NCBI GenBank assembly: GCA_011317545.1
Contig: WUJK01000009.1
Coordinates: 806,001-870,000, forward strand
Direction: 5' to 3'
Length of the DNA: 64,000 nt
Origin: Coniella vitis
Lineage: Eukaryota > Ascomycota > Sordariomycetes > Diaporthales > Schizoparmaceae
The notes under the pieces were generated by a model that saw only the letters and a list, made by a program, of their open reading frames with translations, had not been told where the DNA came from and ran no database searches. Shown here piece after piece: positions 35,772 to 44,841 of the stretch (position 1 is the stretch's first letter; the number at the start of each line of letters is the position of its first letter). The position numbers and the translations under genes are program-made.

Positions 35772-37640
35772 ATGTCGTCCTCTGCCCGCCTTTCCACCCC
35801 TGCCCCCGACTTCGAAGCCCGACCCAGGAACCGTCGCCTTGGAACCGCGACCAATGTCGAGGATGTGGGTGCCTCGTCTTCCCGAGCCAACTCCTTGCTC
35901 CGGACAACCAGTCACTCTCGGGCTGGGAATGCTAGCCCCATTCCCGCCGCGCGCATAGGCCCGCCTTCGAGGTCATCGAGCACCACTGCCTCCGCCCGGC
36001 CCCTCGACCGCGAGTCCTCGAACAACAATGGTAAGAGCTGGCTTGACAGCTCCTGGTCTACGGGATGGGCATCTGTCCAGGACCTGGCCTCTTCCTTCCT
36101 GAGCGGTGAAGCGTCTAGAGGAGCTAGCCCTCGGAGGCCAGGTCTCCAGGCAGCGAGGAGCACAAAAGCAGGAGTGTGGGGGCCAGAGCCACCAGGAACA
36201 TCGCGACCTGGTATTGACGATGTTGCTGTGGGCACCTTGTCGGAACGGGAGACGGCGTACAGGGCTAGAAAGACAGCCAGTGTGCTGGAGAGCTACGAGG
36301 GCGTTAACGGTGGGCTTGATGTAGCGGGCAGGTACAAACGGCGCAATTCCGATGAAGAGCCTCGGAGTGTGGCGACTGGCCCTGTCGTAGAGGACCAGTT
36401 GGTATACATACACCATGTCAAACCAGAGGACACCTACGCTGGGATCATCTTAAAGTACAGGTGCAAGGAGGACGCATTGAGGAAGGCAAACGGGTTGTGG
36501 TCGCGAGACAATATCCAAATCAGGAGCTGGCTGGCTGTGCCAGTAGACGCATGCGAAGTCAAAGGGAGACCCTGTGACGGCCCGTCGTACTACTCCAAGG
36601 ATGTTGATCTTCTCGCAACAACGCCTGGCGCAATGACACCGGGGCCATCTCCTTTGCGCAACTCAACGCAAAATCCTTATAATGACTTTTTTGCTGCAGC
36701 GCAAAAGGGAAAACAACACGAGGAACAGGAGTCCGCCACAGAGGAGAAGCCATGGACGCATGTGCGGTGGGCCAAGCTCGACCACTGCAAGGAGCCAGTC
36801 GAGATTGCAAGGGTGTCGAAAAAAGCAATGGGCTATTTCCCGCCCAGGAGGAAGAAAAGCATACGTACGATGTCTTCTTTGAGCACGCCGAGAGGTTCTC
36901 TTGACGTGCCCAGCGTCTCCCTTGGTTCCGATGTCCCAGATAGCCCAGTGGCCTTTTCCGACAGGCGCCAGAGCATGCGCGCTAATCGTCCCAACATCAC
37001 CTCCACGTATGCCTCGTCAGCACCGACACCCTCTCGCAGCCGTGTGGGCAGTGGCAATGACGATCTCCGGCCAGCATGGATGAAGAGGCCCGGTGGTGTC
37101 GGGACGCTGAGTAGAAATGTGCGAGCGCCGGGGCCCGAAAGGGATTACTTCAACACTTGGACAAAGAAGCATCTTCCCGGTTTGAACATCGATTCCCTCC
37201 CGTCCATGGCTATCATGGGATCCGAGAGCGCACGGTTCGGATTCAATGCCGAAGAGAATGCTGCGATTGTGGAAAGCCCTTTTGAAGAGGGCCGTGATTT
37301 GGCCTCCCTGAGCAAGCAAGGATCGGGCCTGGATAAGGCTGCTGCCGCCATTGAGACGTGGCTGCGCGGTGCTTGGGCCAAGCGTCCCAATACGCCCATA
37401 TTGGGACCCAGCCGGCCTCGTGGCAGAGATGGGGAGTTGATTGAGCTTGAAGACACCAACAGTGACGATGGGCGCGTTGGTGGTCTGTTGGACGCAGGCA
37501 GTGACGCGGATCTGCTGAATCTTAGTTACGGTGGCAGCGCGTCTGGGCGCAATGATGGTGAGAGCGAGTATTTAAGGGGCCGCACGCCTGTGCGGAGCAA
37601 CAACAACGCTGGCCTGTCAAAGGACAAGAAGGCTGATTAG
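35772..37640 (+). CDS. Soluble LysM-domain protein
   Basis: A single exon of 622 aa. One LysM-type domain lies at about residues 208-256, seen as VYIHHVKPEDTYAGIILKYRCKEDALRKANGLW followed by the LysM-like end QIRSWLAVPVD; that stretch is given here only in parts: HVKPEDTYAGIILKY and DALRKANGLW. There is no signal peptide or membrane segment. The rest is Ser/Pro/Arg-rich and probably disordered, with a Trp-containing block (SWLDSSWSTGWASVQDL) and an acidic C-terminal part. Secreted fungal LysM effectors have signal peptides, so this one belongs with intracellular LysM proteins of unknown role. Nothing nearby suggests a pathway. Confidence 0.8.
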   Translation: MSSSARLSTPAPDFEARPRNRRLGTATNVEDVGASSSRANSLLRTTSHSRAGNASPIPAARIGPPSRSSSTTASARPLDRESSNNNGKSWLDSSWSTGWASVQDLASSFLSGEASRGASPRRPGLQAARSTKAGVWGPEPPGTSRPGIDDVAVGTLSERETAYRARKTASVLESYEGVNGGLDVAGRYKRRNSDEEPRSVATGPVVEDQLVYIHHVKPEDTYAGIILKYRCKEDALRKANGLWSRDNIQIRSWLAVPVDACEVKGRPCDGPSYYSKDVDLLATTPGAMTPGPSPLRNSTQNPYNDFFAAAQKGKQHEEQESATEEKPWTHVRWAKLDHCKEPVEIARVSKKAMGYFPPRRKKSIRTMSSLSTPRGSLDVPSVSLGSDVPDSPVAFSDRRQSMRANRPNITSTYASSAPTPSRSRVGSGNDDLRPAWMKRPGGVGTLSRNVRAPGPERDYFNTWTKKHLPGLNIDSLPSMAIMGSESARFGFNAEENAAIVESPFEEGRDLASLSKQGSGLDKAAAAIETWLRGAWAKRPNTPILGPSRPRGRDGELIELEDTNSDDGRVGGLLDAGSDADLLNLSYGGSASGRNDGESEYLRGRTPVRSNNNAGLSKDKKAD

Positions 37641-38017
37641 AACGAAGACATCTTAACCCTAAAGGGCGACGGAGAGGGTTGCTCACATTGTAGGATTGTG
37701 CCTGTGATATATCACAAATGGCGAAGCATGCATGGCGTTTTGTTAACTATGCTTTATTCAGAGGAATTGCTCCTTTCATATCTTTTTCTGGATATACAAG
37801 CGATAAGCCGCCGCCGCTGCTGCTTCTTCCTATTCTTATTGCTGTTATTAAATTCGGATTGCAGTGCCTTCCAAGCAGTCTACTCATGTTTAATCATTTT
37901 CGAGGTATCAAGCAGCCTAAATATTAGAAGCATAGCACGGTAACCATATGTTGTACAGTTGACCCAGTCCTGATAATTGTTTACTTTCCTTTGTCGATCC
38001 TGCAAACTTTGAGAATG
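37641..38017. other. Convergent intergenic region, LysM to HD-domain gene
   Basis: 377 bp holding the two 3' ends. T-rich, no other feature seen. Confidence 0.8.
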
Positions 38018-38791
38018 TTAAAACGCCTTGTTCACCCCATCCCATTCGGGATCCTCCTCAGCAGCTCGTAGCAAATCAGCCGGCCACGAGCCACCGGGCG
38101 CCTTGCCAGAGCTTGTCCTCGCGTGGCTCACCACCGCATCGCCCAGCTCCTTTTCCACATCCAACCGGGGGAACTGCTTCTCCACCTCGTCTTTGAGCGC
38201 CTGGTCGAGGCTGGTAACAGCAGGATCTGACATGCTAAAATCAATTAGCACAGCCCGCCGCACAAGCTGCACCAGCCCGCCTGCGCCCTCTGCTATCTGC
38301 GGACTGGAATGCACGGCAATCGCAAGCCAGCATTCACGAAGTTCCAGCGCAGCGTTTGCGCGTCCTTGGTCTTGTTGGCCTTCCCTGACTTCACCACTCT
38401 CATCATTGATTCCACCAAAGCCATGCTTGCGCAACAGATCAACCGCAAAGTCTGCACCAGCGACTTCGAAGCGGCGAGGATGAGACGCGAGGGAGGCCGC
38501 TGTGCCAATGTCGTGGAGGATGCAGGCTACAAAGAGCAGTACGTCATTGTTGGTGACTGCTGGTGCGAAGGATGACGGGGAATGTTGCTGCTCTTGTTGC
38601 TGCTGATGCAAAAGTTGCGAAGCGTAGAGATAGACGCGGAGGCTGTGGTTAAAGACGGAAGGTAGGAGGCGGGCTTGGGCTTCGGACAGGGCTGCGGCGC
38701 ATGCTGGGTGAGCCGGGATCGGGGGCAGGGGGTTGATGGTGCCGGAGTGGGCTGTAGGGGTTTTGGTGCTGCTGTTATGCGAGAAACACAT
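38018..38791 (-). CDS. HD-domain protein, cyanamide hydratase-like
   Basis: Single exon of 257 aa, a usual length for this family. The metal-binding HD pattern is visible: His in FNHSLRVYLYA (about residue 49), the HD pair in CILHDIGTA (residues 93-94) and a later His in AIAVHSSPQIAEG. This arrangement matches fungal cyanamide hydratase-like HD proteins, in which a divalent metal hydrates small nitriles such as cyanamide to urea. The substrate here is unproven. Gln-rich (HQQQQEQQH) and Glu/Gln-rich inserts interrupt the helices. It is divergent from ARV1 across 521 bp with a shared TACTATGTA copy. Confidence 0.8.
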   Translation of the reverse strand: MCFSHNSSTKTPTAHSGTINPLPPIPAHPACAAALSEAQARLLPSVFNHSLRVYLYASQLLHQQQQEQQHSPSSFAPAVTNNDVLLFVACILHDIGTAASLASHPRRFEVAGADFAVDLLRKHGFGGINDESGEVREGQQDQGRANAALELRECWLAIAVHSSPQIAEGAGGLVQLVRRAVLIDFSMSDPAVTSLDQALKDEVEKQFPRLDVEKELGDAVVSHARTSSGKAPGGSWPADLLRAAEEDPEWDGVNKAF

Positions 38792-39312
38792 CTTGAGAGG
38801 TTTGATTCGTTTGAATTCTTCTGGATGCTCTTTCTACTTGGTGCTCATTTTCGATAGAATTTATATGTCTACGTAGCGAGGATTTGTAATTGTCAGCGCA
38901 TATCAAGAGAAGAGTAAGCCTCCACATCTGGCGGTTATTGTTAAGCCTGTTCCCTCAATATGAAGTTAGGCGCGGCCCAAACGCCGTCGTTACTATGTAC
39001 AAATATCCCCGGATTTTAGCCCAAACAACGCTAAATCTCAGGTACCGCAGCGCAGCGCAGCGCAAGACAGGCGCTGAACGGATGATGACAGCGGCTATCC
39101 AGGCCACTCTCTCCACTCCCGCCGCGGCCCCCAAGGTAAACTGACGTGCGCCGCGCGCCGTGTCGCCAACCGTCCAGCATCGCAACTACGACCAATGCCA
39201 CCATTCAGCGAGCCCCTCGCTGCTCGCCCGCCCTTGTTCCCAAATAAACCATAATGATCGGTCGCGAGAACCCTGACCACGACCGCTGCCGACGACGACA
39301 TCAACAACAAGG
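38792..39312. other. Divergent promoter between HD-domain gene and ARV1
   Basis: 521 bp serving two divergent starts. Contains TACTATGTA at 38991-38999, 200 bp from one start and 322 bp from the other, and a GCAGC run near 39048-39062. Confidence 0.7.
38991..38999. promoter_or_regulatory. TACTATGTA element in the HD/ARV1 divergent promoter
   Basis: Exact copy of the recurrent element, placed between two divergent genes so that it could serve either. Confidence 0.5.
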
Positions 39313-40489
39313 ATGCCAATCTGCATAGAGTGCCGCCACCCGGTCAAGACGCTATGGACGCAGTACTCGGGCGCCGGCGACAAGTCGAGCGGCCACAACA
39401 TTCGCTTGACAGTCTGCAAGAAATGCGGCCGCTTCTGCGACAAGTACGTCGAACATGACTATATTGTCTTGTTTATTGATCTGGTCTTGATTAAGCCGCA
39501 GGTGCGTAGTCTTGATTCCGTGAGCTGGGCCGTCGCGTGGTGCACGGGGAACGAGCGTATGCTTTGACTCGGGGCAAGTGAGAATGCGCAAGCTGATTCA
39601 TGATGTTATATTGTTCGTTCTTTAGGTATACCGACACTTGCTGCACAACACATTGATGCGAGACCGAGATCAATTCGATGTAAGCTAGATCACGCCGAAA
39701 ACAAAACAAAAGCGAACGAATTTCTGTGCCGGGGAGAGAATGCTAACGGCAATGACACCCATTTACAGCCTTCCATCATCCGTCTCGGCGTCCTCTTGCT
39801 CTTGTTCGATGTCTACCTCACCTGGGCGCGCATAGAGAAGCAGTCCGTCCCCGAGAACTCTGCGCTACAGTACGACACCAACTTTGGCCGTCTTGCCCAG
39901 CAACCCATTGTATTCCAGTACATGTTCTTCTGTACGTTCTTCTGACCACTCCAAGGCGCCGTATCCTTATTGACAGTGGTGGTACCTCCGGTTAACTAAT
40001 TTTGACTGATCACTTCTTCCAAAACCAGTAATCCTATGTACCGTCTCGACCCTCGCCTTCCACATGTCCATCCGCTTCCTCACCTCCTCGTCCTACTCGC
40101 CCCTCGCCTTCTTCAAAATACTCCCGCTATACCCTCGACCGAATTCAGTGTCAACCGCTCTGCTCGTCTCGAGCAGCACAAAGCTCTTCCCCATCCTCAT
40201 GGTCATCTGGGAATACGACGTCCCTGCAGCGGCGCGATCCCTCGGCTGGGCCGTCGTGGCCAATAATGTCGAGGCGCTCAAGATTCTGCTCGATTGCGGG
40301 TACGGCGTCGCGGCGCTGCTTGCTACGGCGGGCGCCCTGAGCAGGTGGCTTGTAGGCCGTGGGGTGCTGTGGGTGGCTGGGCTGGATGGAGTGGACAGCC
40401 AGGGCGAAGGGAGTGTTGCGGAAGAGGGCAAGGCCTTGTGGGCGCTGATTGTCTATGTCAGAGATTGGGTTGGCCAGCTGGCTATATGA
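39313..40489 (+). CDS. ARV1: ARV1 family sterol/lipid homeostasis protein
   Basis: Four exons: 39313-39501, 39626-39679, 39769-39931 and 40029-40489, about 288 aa. Introns are 124, 89 and 97 bp. The N-terminus carries the ARV1 zinc-ribbon-like cysteines (Cys4-x2-Cys7 and Cys35-x2-Cys38) and the hallmark CGRFCDKYVEHDYIVLFID. The LVLIKPQVYRHLLHN stretch crosses the first splice junction. Several hydrophobic segments follow. ARV1 is an ER/Golgi membrane protein needed for sterol distribution and GPI-anchor synthesis in yeast. The second exon is only 54 nt. Length and motifs indicate an intact gene. Confidence 0.95.
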
Positions 40490-41086
40490 GGTGGCAGCAG
40501 TGGCGGGGGCTGCAATGTATAGAAAATGATAATACAACAGCTTTTGAGCAAACCTGTCAATTTCAGCTACCAGATACATCTCGGTGGAAATCGGATTTAT
40601 ACAGGCTTTCTGTTCTGACACATTGTCCGTAGCCGATGGTCCAAATCTCGTTGGGCAACACCACGCACCTGCATGGACGCAACTCGGTACCGTTTGTTCT
40701 TTCATCGGATGTTCAGCCTTATCAGCCACATTATTGCCTGCTCTTGGGTTGTGTACGCGTATCGCGGTACAACTTCGTTGAGTCCCTTCTTGAATGCAAC
40801 TGAATATTCTTGTGCCTACCCCAGAAAAGTTATGTATATTTCCCTTCCCCCAAACGCCGGCAATATGAGTTGATGAACAAAGGTCTCGTTTGTACAATCC
40901 AAAAACATTTCGATATCTCATCTGCATTTCCCGCCCTCTTTTGCATGTCTCTGTGTCTGTCTGTCTCCCTGCCTGTGTCTTTTTTCCTCATTCCCTTGCT
41001 GCATCGACTCCCAGTCCCACATGGCGCGTGTTTGTGTATGCATGCTGGTATATGCTTGTGCGTGCTCGTACGTTGAGCGTATATTG
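40490..41086. other. Convergent intergenic region, ARV1 to V-ATPase subunit e
   Basis: 597 bp with the 3' ends of both genes. Short CTGT-rich stretches near 40945-40975; no gene seen. Confidence 0.75.
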
Positions 41087-41617
41087 TTACTCGTGCGCAA
41101 ACTTGGCTCGCAGATCGGATCGCTTTGGCTCAATCAAGGGGTGTAGTTGGGCGAGAAACGTAATTGCCCACATGAGGTAGCAGCAGACGAACGCGAGGAT
41201 GATCGAAGACCGCCATAGCCTATAGTGGTTGGAGATTTCAACCCATATTAATACAAAATACTTGGCCAAACACACGTAGAACAAGCGCAAGTGATCAGTG
41301 AAAGACACTGTTTGGCGGCGCTAGTGGTGATGGAGGATCCGAGATGGGACTTGGAAGCAGAGAAAAGAGTAGTAAACTCACACTTGGTTCTCCCCCTTTG
41401 GTGCCAGGAACCAGGCGCCCACGCACATGGCGGCGACGATGAAGAGGCCGATGAAGATGCTCCACCTAGATTGCAAAATGCTAGTCGTCAGTCCTTTTCC
41501 CATGCGGCTGCAACCATCAAAGAGTCGTCCAAAAAGGTGTTTGCTCCGCGTCGTTTGGGCTTGCCTCTGTGAATGCGGACACAACGGGACGGAAGCACAA
41601 ACTCACCCGTTAGCCAT
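41087..41617 (-). CDS. VMA9: V-type proton ATPase subunit e
   Basis: Three small exons on the minus strand: 41617-41607 (11 nt), 41465-41382 (84 nt) and 41219-41087 (133 nt), 75 aa in total. Introns of 141 and 162 bp make up more than half of the gene, so an ORF search alone misses it. The protein starts MANGWSIFIGLF and has two membrane helices (about residues 5-25 and 36-55) around the family motif APKGENQVLWRSS. The tail AQLHPLIEPKRSDLR is also typical. Subunit e is part of the membrane Vo sector of the vacuolar proton pump and is needed for its assembly. The 11-nt first exon is set by a GTGAGT donor and the conserved Gly-Trp junction. Confidence 0.93.
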
Positions 41618-42296
41618 TGTGGAAAAGTGTCGGTCTATGTAGTAGCGAGGGTCGCGTGGGCAAGGAGAAGACGGTCCGAGGGTTGAGGAAGGGTGGGAAG
41701 ACGTTGTCGACGATACGTCCTGAGAAGCGTCTTGGCGGTGATGGTGTCGGTCGGGTGAGGATAATGAGTGACGATGGAGTGGACGAGTTGCAAGTGGGTT
41801 TCCGACGATGAGCTAAGGTAGCCTTGGAGCCAGCAACCGCAGTAAGTCCACCGGCATGCAAGTAGCCCCGTACCTCTGTACTGTACACATGCGCTTATCG
41901 CCAAGTACATAGTATGACACTGCTTAGTCATGATTGCTTCTTGAGACTCCTGCTGCCTCGATTCCTTCAACTGGCTGGGGGCGGCGTGATCGCCCGTCTA
42001 AAGTAAGCAAGGGTTGCATAAAGTCGAGTGGTCTGTTTGTCTCATGATTTTGTAACGCCGAGCTGTACTAAGCGACTATGCATATATTCTAGGCTGGGTC
42101 AAGCTTGAAGAGCGAACAAGATTATGGCCAAATATTCCAGGGTACAAATGTTGAAATCCAGACAACAGTGAACACGTCTTATGTAGAATCTCGGATTATG
42201 GAGATGAATGGTCCAAAACCTCTCAATCGTTAACGACTCATGCCTGCCGCACATTGCCCGACAACCATCGCTTTTATAATACTATCAACACAACAC
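41618..42296. other. Promoter of V-ATPase subunit e and 3' flank of the dehydrogenase gene
   Basis: 679 bp with a TACATAGTA copy at 41906. No gene seen. Confidence 0.7.
41906..41914. promoter_or_regulatory. TACATAGTA element upstream of V-ATPase subunit e
   Basis: Exact copy, 289 bp upstream of the start codon at 41617. Confidence 0.5.
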
Positions 42297-43279
42297 TCAA
42301 GCGTCATTCTTGAAGGGCAGCCCGGCCTCTTCTCTCACAGCGCCATAAATTCCAGCAATATCTCCAGACTTGGGGTAAGCCTTCTCGACTGCCTCCAAGT
42401 GTCTATCAGCCGTCACAGCATTCTGCAACTCGCAGCCACTGTCCTTTGCCAGCCGCAGCGCATGGCCTGCGTCCTTCCTCGCTAAACTGATGTGAAACAG
42501 CGGCTCCTCGCGCTTGTGATAGTCGCCCGAGAGCATGCGCGAACTGTAAGCTGGGTAGATGCCAGGCAGCAAGAGTTCGAGGAACTGGTGTGTGTACTGT
42601 ACCCCAAGTCCGCTCTTCTCCGCCAATACATGGCCCTCGGCAACCTGCTCCACCATGTTGAGAATGAATGTGTTACCCACGAGCTTCAACTGCAGCGCCT
42701 TGTGATAGGGTTCATCCGACATGTCAATGAGGGCGCGCGACGTGACGCCTACCAAGAAGGGGCGGATCTTGTCGACGGCTGACTTGGGTCCTGCAGGAAC
42801 GGGCACGAGATTGCCGCTATCGGCCATGGCCGGCGCGCCAAAGACGGGGCATGCGACAAATTCGGCTCCCTTAGCGGTGACTTTCTGCGCAACTGCGTCG
42901 GTCGTGTCGGGGTGGATGGTTGAGCAGTCAGCTACTACCTTGCCAGTCAGGTCGGACTTGGCTACTGCGTCAACAGTTTCGATGACGGCCTTGTCGTTGG
43001 CGAGGCAAATGAAGATGATGTTGGCTTGGGCGACGGCGGCGTCAAGCGATTCGGCCACCTCGGACTTGCCCTGGGTGATTTGTGCGCTCAGGTCCGTAGC
43101 GCGCTGGGTGGTGCGGTTGAAGAGGAGCAGAGGTGACTCGAGACCGGCCTTTTCTGCGATATTCTTGGCCATTCCCTGTACTCGGTATTAATTGTTGGTG
43201 ATCTCTTTCAGTCTCACTAGGCTGCACTACTTACTCGGCCAATGTTGCCCAATCCGATGTAGAGAACTTTGGGAGCCAT
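42297..43279 (-). CDS. 6-phosphogluconate / 3-hydroxyisobutyrate dehydrogenase-like oxidoreductase
   Basis: Two exons on the minus strand: 43279-43235 and 43175-42297, 307 aa, a typical length for short beta-hydroxyacid dehydrogenases. The 59-bp intron splits the Rossmann loop region; joined, the start MAPKVLYIGLGNIGRGMAKN holds the GxGxxG dinucleotide motif at residues 9-14. DCSTIHPDTTDAV matches the substrate-contact region, and KLVGN in LQLKLVGNTFILN holds the expected catalytic Lys and Asn. The usual glycine-rich second motif is diverged (PVFGAPAMADSGNLVPVPAG). The family oxidises 3-hydroxyacids with NAD(P); the exact substrate is not predictable. No operon-like context. Confidence 0.87.
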
Positions 43280-43571
43280 GATGACAAGGGCTAGGCAGGT
43301 TGGTTAATGGTATCAAATAGTCGTAGCAATAGTGAGGATTGGTCACGGTGGAGGAGAGGATGTGTTGTAGTATTCTCTGTGTAAGGACTCTGGATGATGG
43401 GGAAAAGTCATGGCTCTTATATACTGCAATTTCCAAGGCAAAAGCCGTCAAAACGAAAAACACTCGATGATGATGTTCGGCTGGCCCCAGCGTGACTCCA
43501 GCAGCGGAAACGCTGAAGGACCTTGAAAGGCCCGTTCCGGCATTTTCGGAGCTTAGTAGCGAGATGCCCCG

Positions 43572-43616
43572 TACATAGTAGCTGGTACGTCAAGCTTTGC
43601 TGGTGGGTACATAGTA
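43572..43616. promoter_or_regulatory. Two TACATAGTA elements upstream of the dehydrogenase gene
   Basis: Exact copies at 43572-43580 and 43608-43616, 293 and 329 bp upstream of the start at 43279. Confidence 0.5.
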
Positions 43617-44389
43617 CTCCTCATACCTTGGGCAAAGCCGTATTTTGTAGTTGTTACGCTGATTCTTGCGGACATTGGATAAAAGAGCATTGTCAAGGAG
43701 AACTCAGATAGGCTCGATGTAACATTTCTACGGCCCAATACCAGTTTTAAGACCCTCAAAAGATACAATACTCGTTCAAGAATACGCGTAAACATACTAT
43801 CATAGTATAACATCGCAAGACATAAACGAGACGGGATAGCTTGCAACATTTGTCAGCGTCACAAAAGGCGAGATACCTCAAAGCATAGTACCTAAATAGT
43901 ACCCACTAGGCGTACCCCGCAGTGTCTCGTGCAATGACATCAAGGCCATATATGGCTGCAGATATCTGGTATGGCTACTGAGGAAATTGAATCCCAGAGC
44001 GAGTGCGGTTTGATCTGGCATTAGTGATTAAATGGTCTAGCTCTCCAGACTGATCCTATCTGACTTTATCTGGATATTGGTGGTCAGAATCAAGTAATGC
44101 ATGGTGAACATTAAAATTTTCCTTTACCGTGACGGCAGTGGTCAAGAAAAGCGTTAACGAACCGATGGACCTGGTGTTCACTTCACACAGTAAACTGCAT
44201 TGGAAGTTCCTGCAGCTTCCAAAGCTCGTAAAACCATCGTGACTAGCCGAGCGTCTACGGTAATCTACACCTCAAGACAGTGTTCAATGCGCCAGAGGAT
44301 AAGGCGTTTTGTTTGCTCTTCAGAGTCATCAACTACAATTCCCACGGGTTGGTGCTGATGGACCGTAGGACAAAGTCGAATCGACTCCA

Positions 44390-44398
44390 TACATAGTA
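44390..44398. promoter_or_regulatory. TACATAGTA element upstream of N-acetylglutamate synthase
   Basis: Exact copy continuing into a CATATG palindrome, 440 bp before the chosen start codon. Confidence 0.45.
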
Positions 44399-44704
44399 CA
44401 TATGTAGAAAAACGCGAATCAAGACGCCGAGATACCAGTGACTTTGAAGTTTAAGCCTGGGATAACTCTATGTTTTGCAAAACACAGTTGATGTTCCTCA
44501 AGCTCATAAGGTCGCTTGACTGCACCAAGCAATCCGTTAGCAAATTAATTGCAAATTGCAAACCCTCGTCACTCTCCGATACCGCCATTCGCGACAAATT
44601 CCGGTGGCAGTTGCAAAGTAGTATCTTGGCTTTTTGGGTCGCCCTAAACTCGGGGGCTCAATGCTTAGCTAAGCACTCTTATCAGCGCGCTGAAAGGTGC
44701 GGTT

Positions 44705-44711
44705 TGACTCA
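44705..44711. promoter_or_regulatory. GCN4/CPC1 site TGACTCA before N-acetylglutamate synthase
   Basis: Exact TGACTCA, 133 bp before the chosen ATG. This is the binding site of Gcn4 in yeast and CPC1/CpcA in filamentous fungi, the activators of amino-acid biosynthesis under starvation. Presence before an arginine-pathway gene fits that control; binding here is inferred. Confidence 0.6.
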
Positions 44712-44823
44712 AACACCCCTGGCTCGCACTTACTATGGTACATGCCCAAAGACCGCTCTCCGGTTCACACCGGAGACAGCCCTCTCCTTTACTGTTTCTG
44801 TCGTTACCCTCTGAACCCCAATA

Positions 44824-44841
44824 ATGCTTCCGAGATCATGA
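44824..44841 (+). promoter_or_regulatory. Five-codon upstream ORF overlapping the start codon
   Basis: ATG CTT CCG AGA TCA TGA. Its stop TGA (44839-44841) shares two bases with the chosen ATG (44838-44840), giving an ATGA overlap. If the transcript starts between about 44745 and 44823, scanning ribosomes would meet this ORF first. Confidence 0.4.

Larger units (their letters stand above)
43280..44837. other. Divergent region between dehydrogenase and ARG2-type gene
   Basis: 1.56 kb with three TACATAGTA copies (43572, 43608, 44390), a TGACTCA site at 44705 and a pyrimidine-rich stretch near 44780-44815 that may mark the transcription start of the downstream gene. No other gene seen. Confidence 0.6.
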
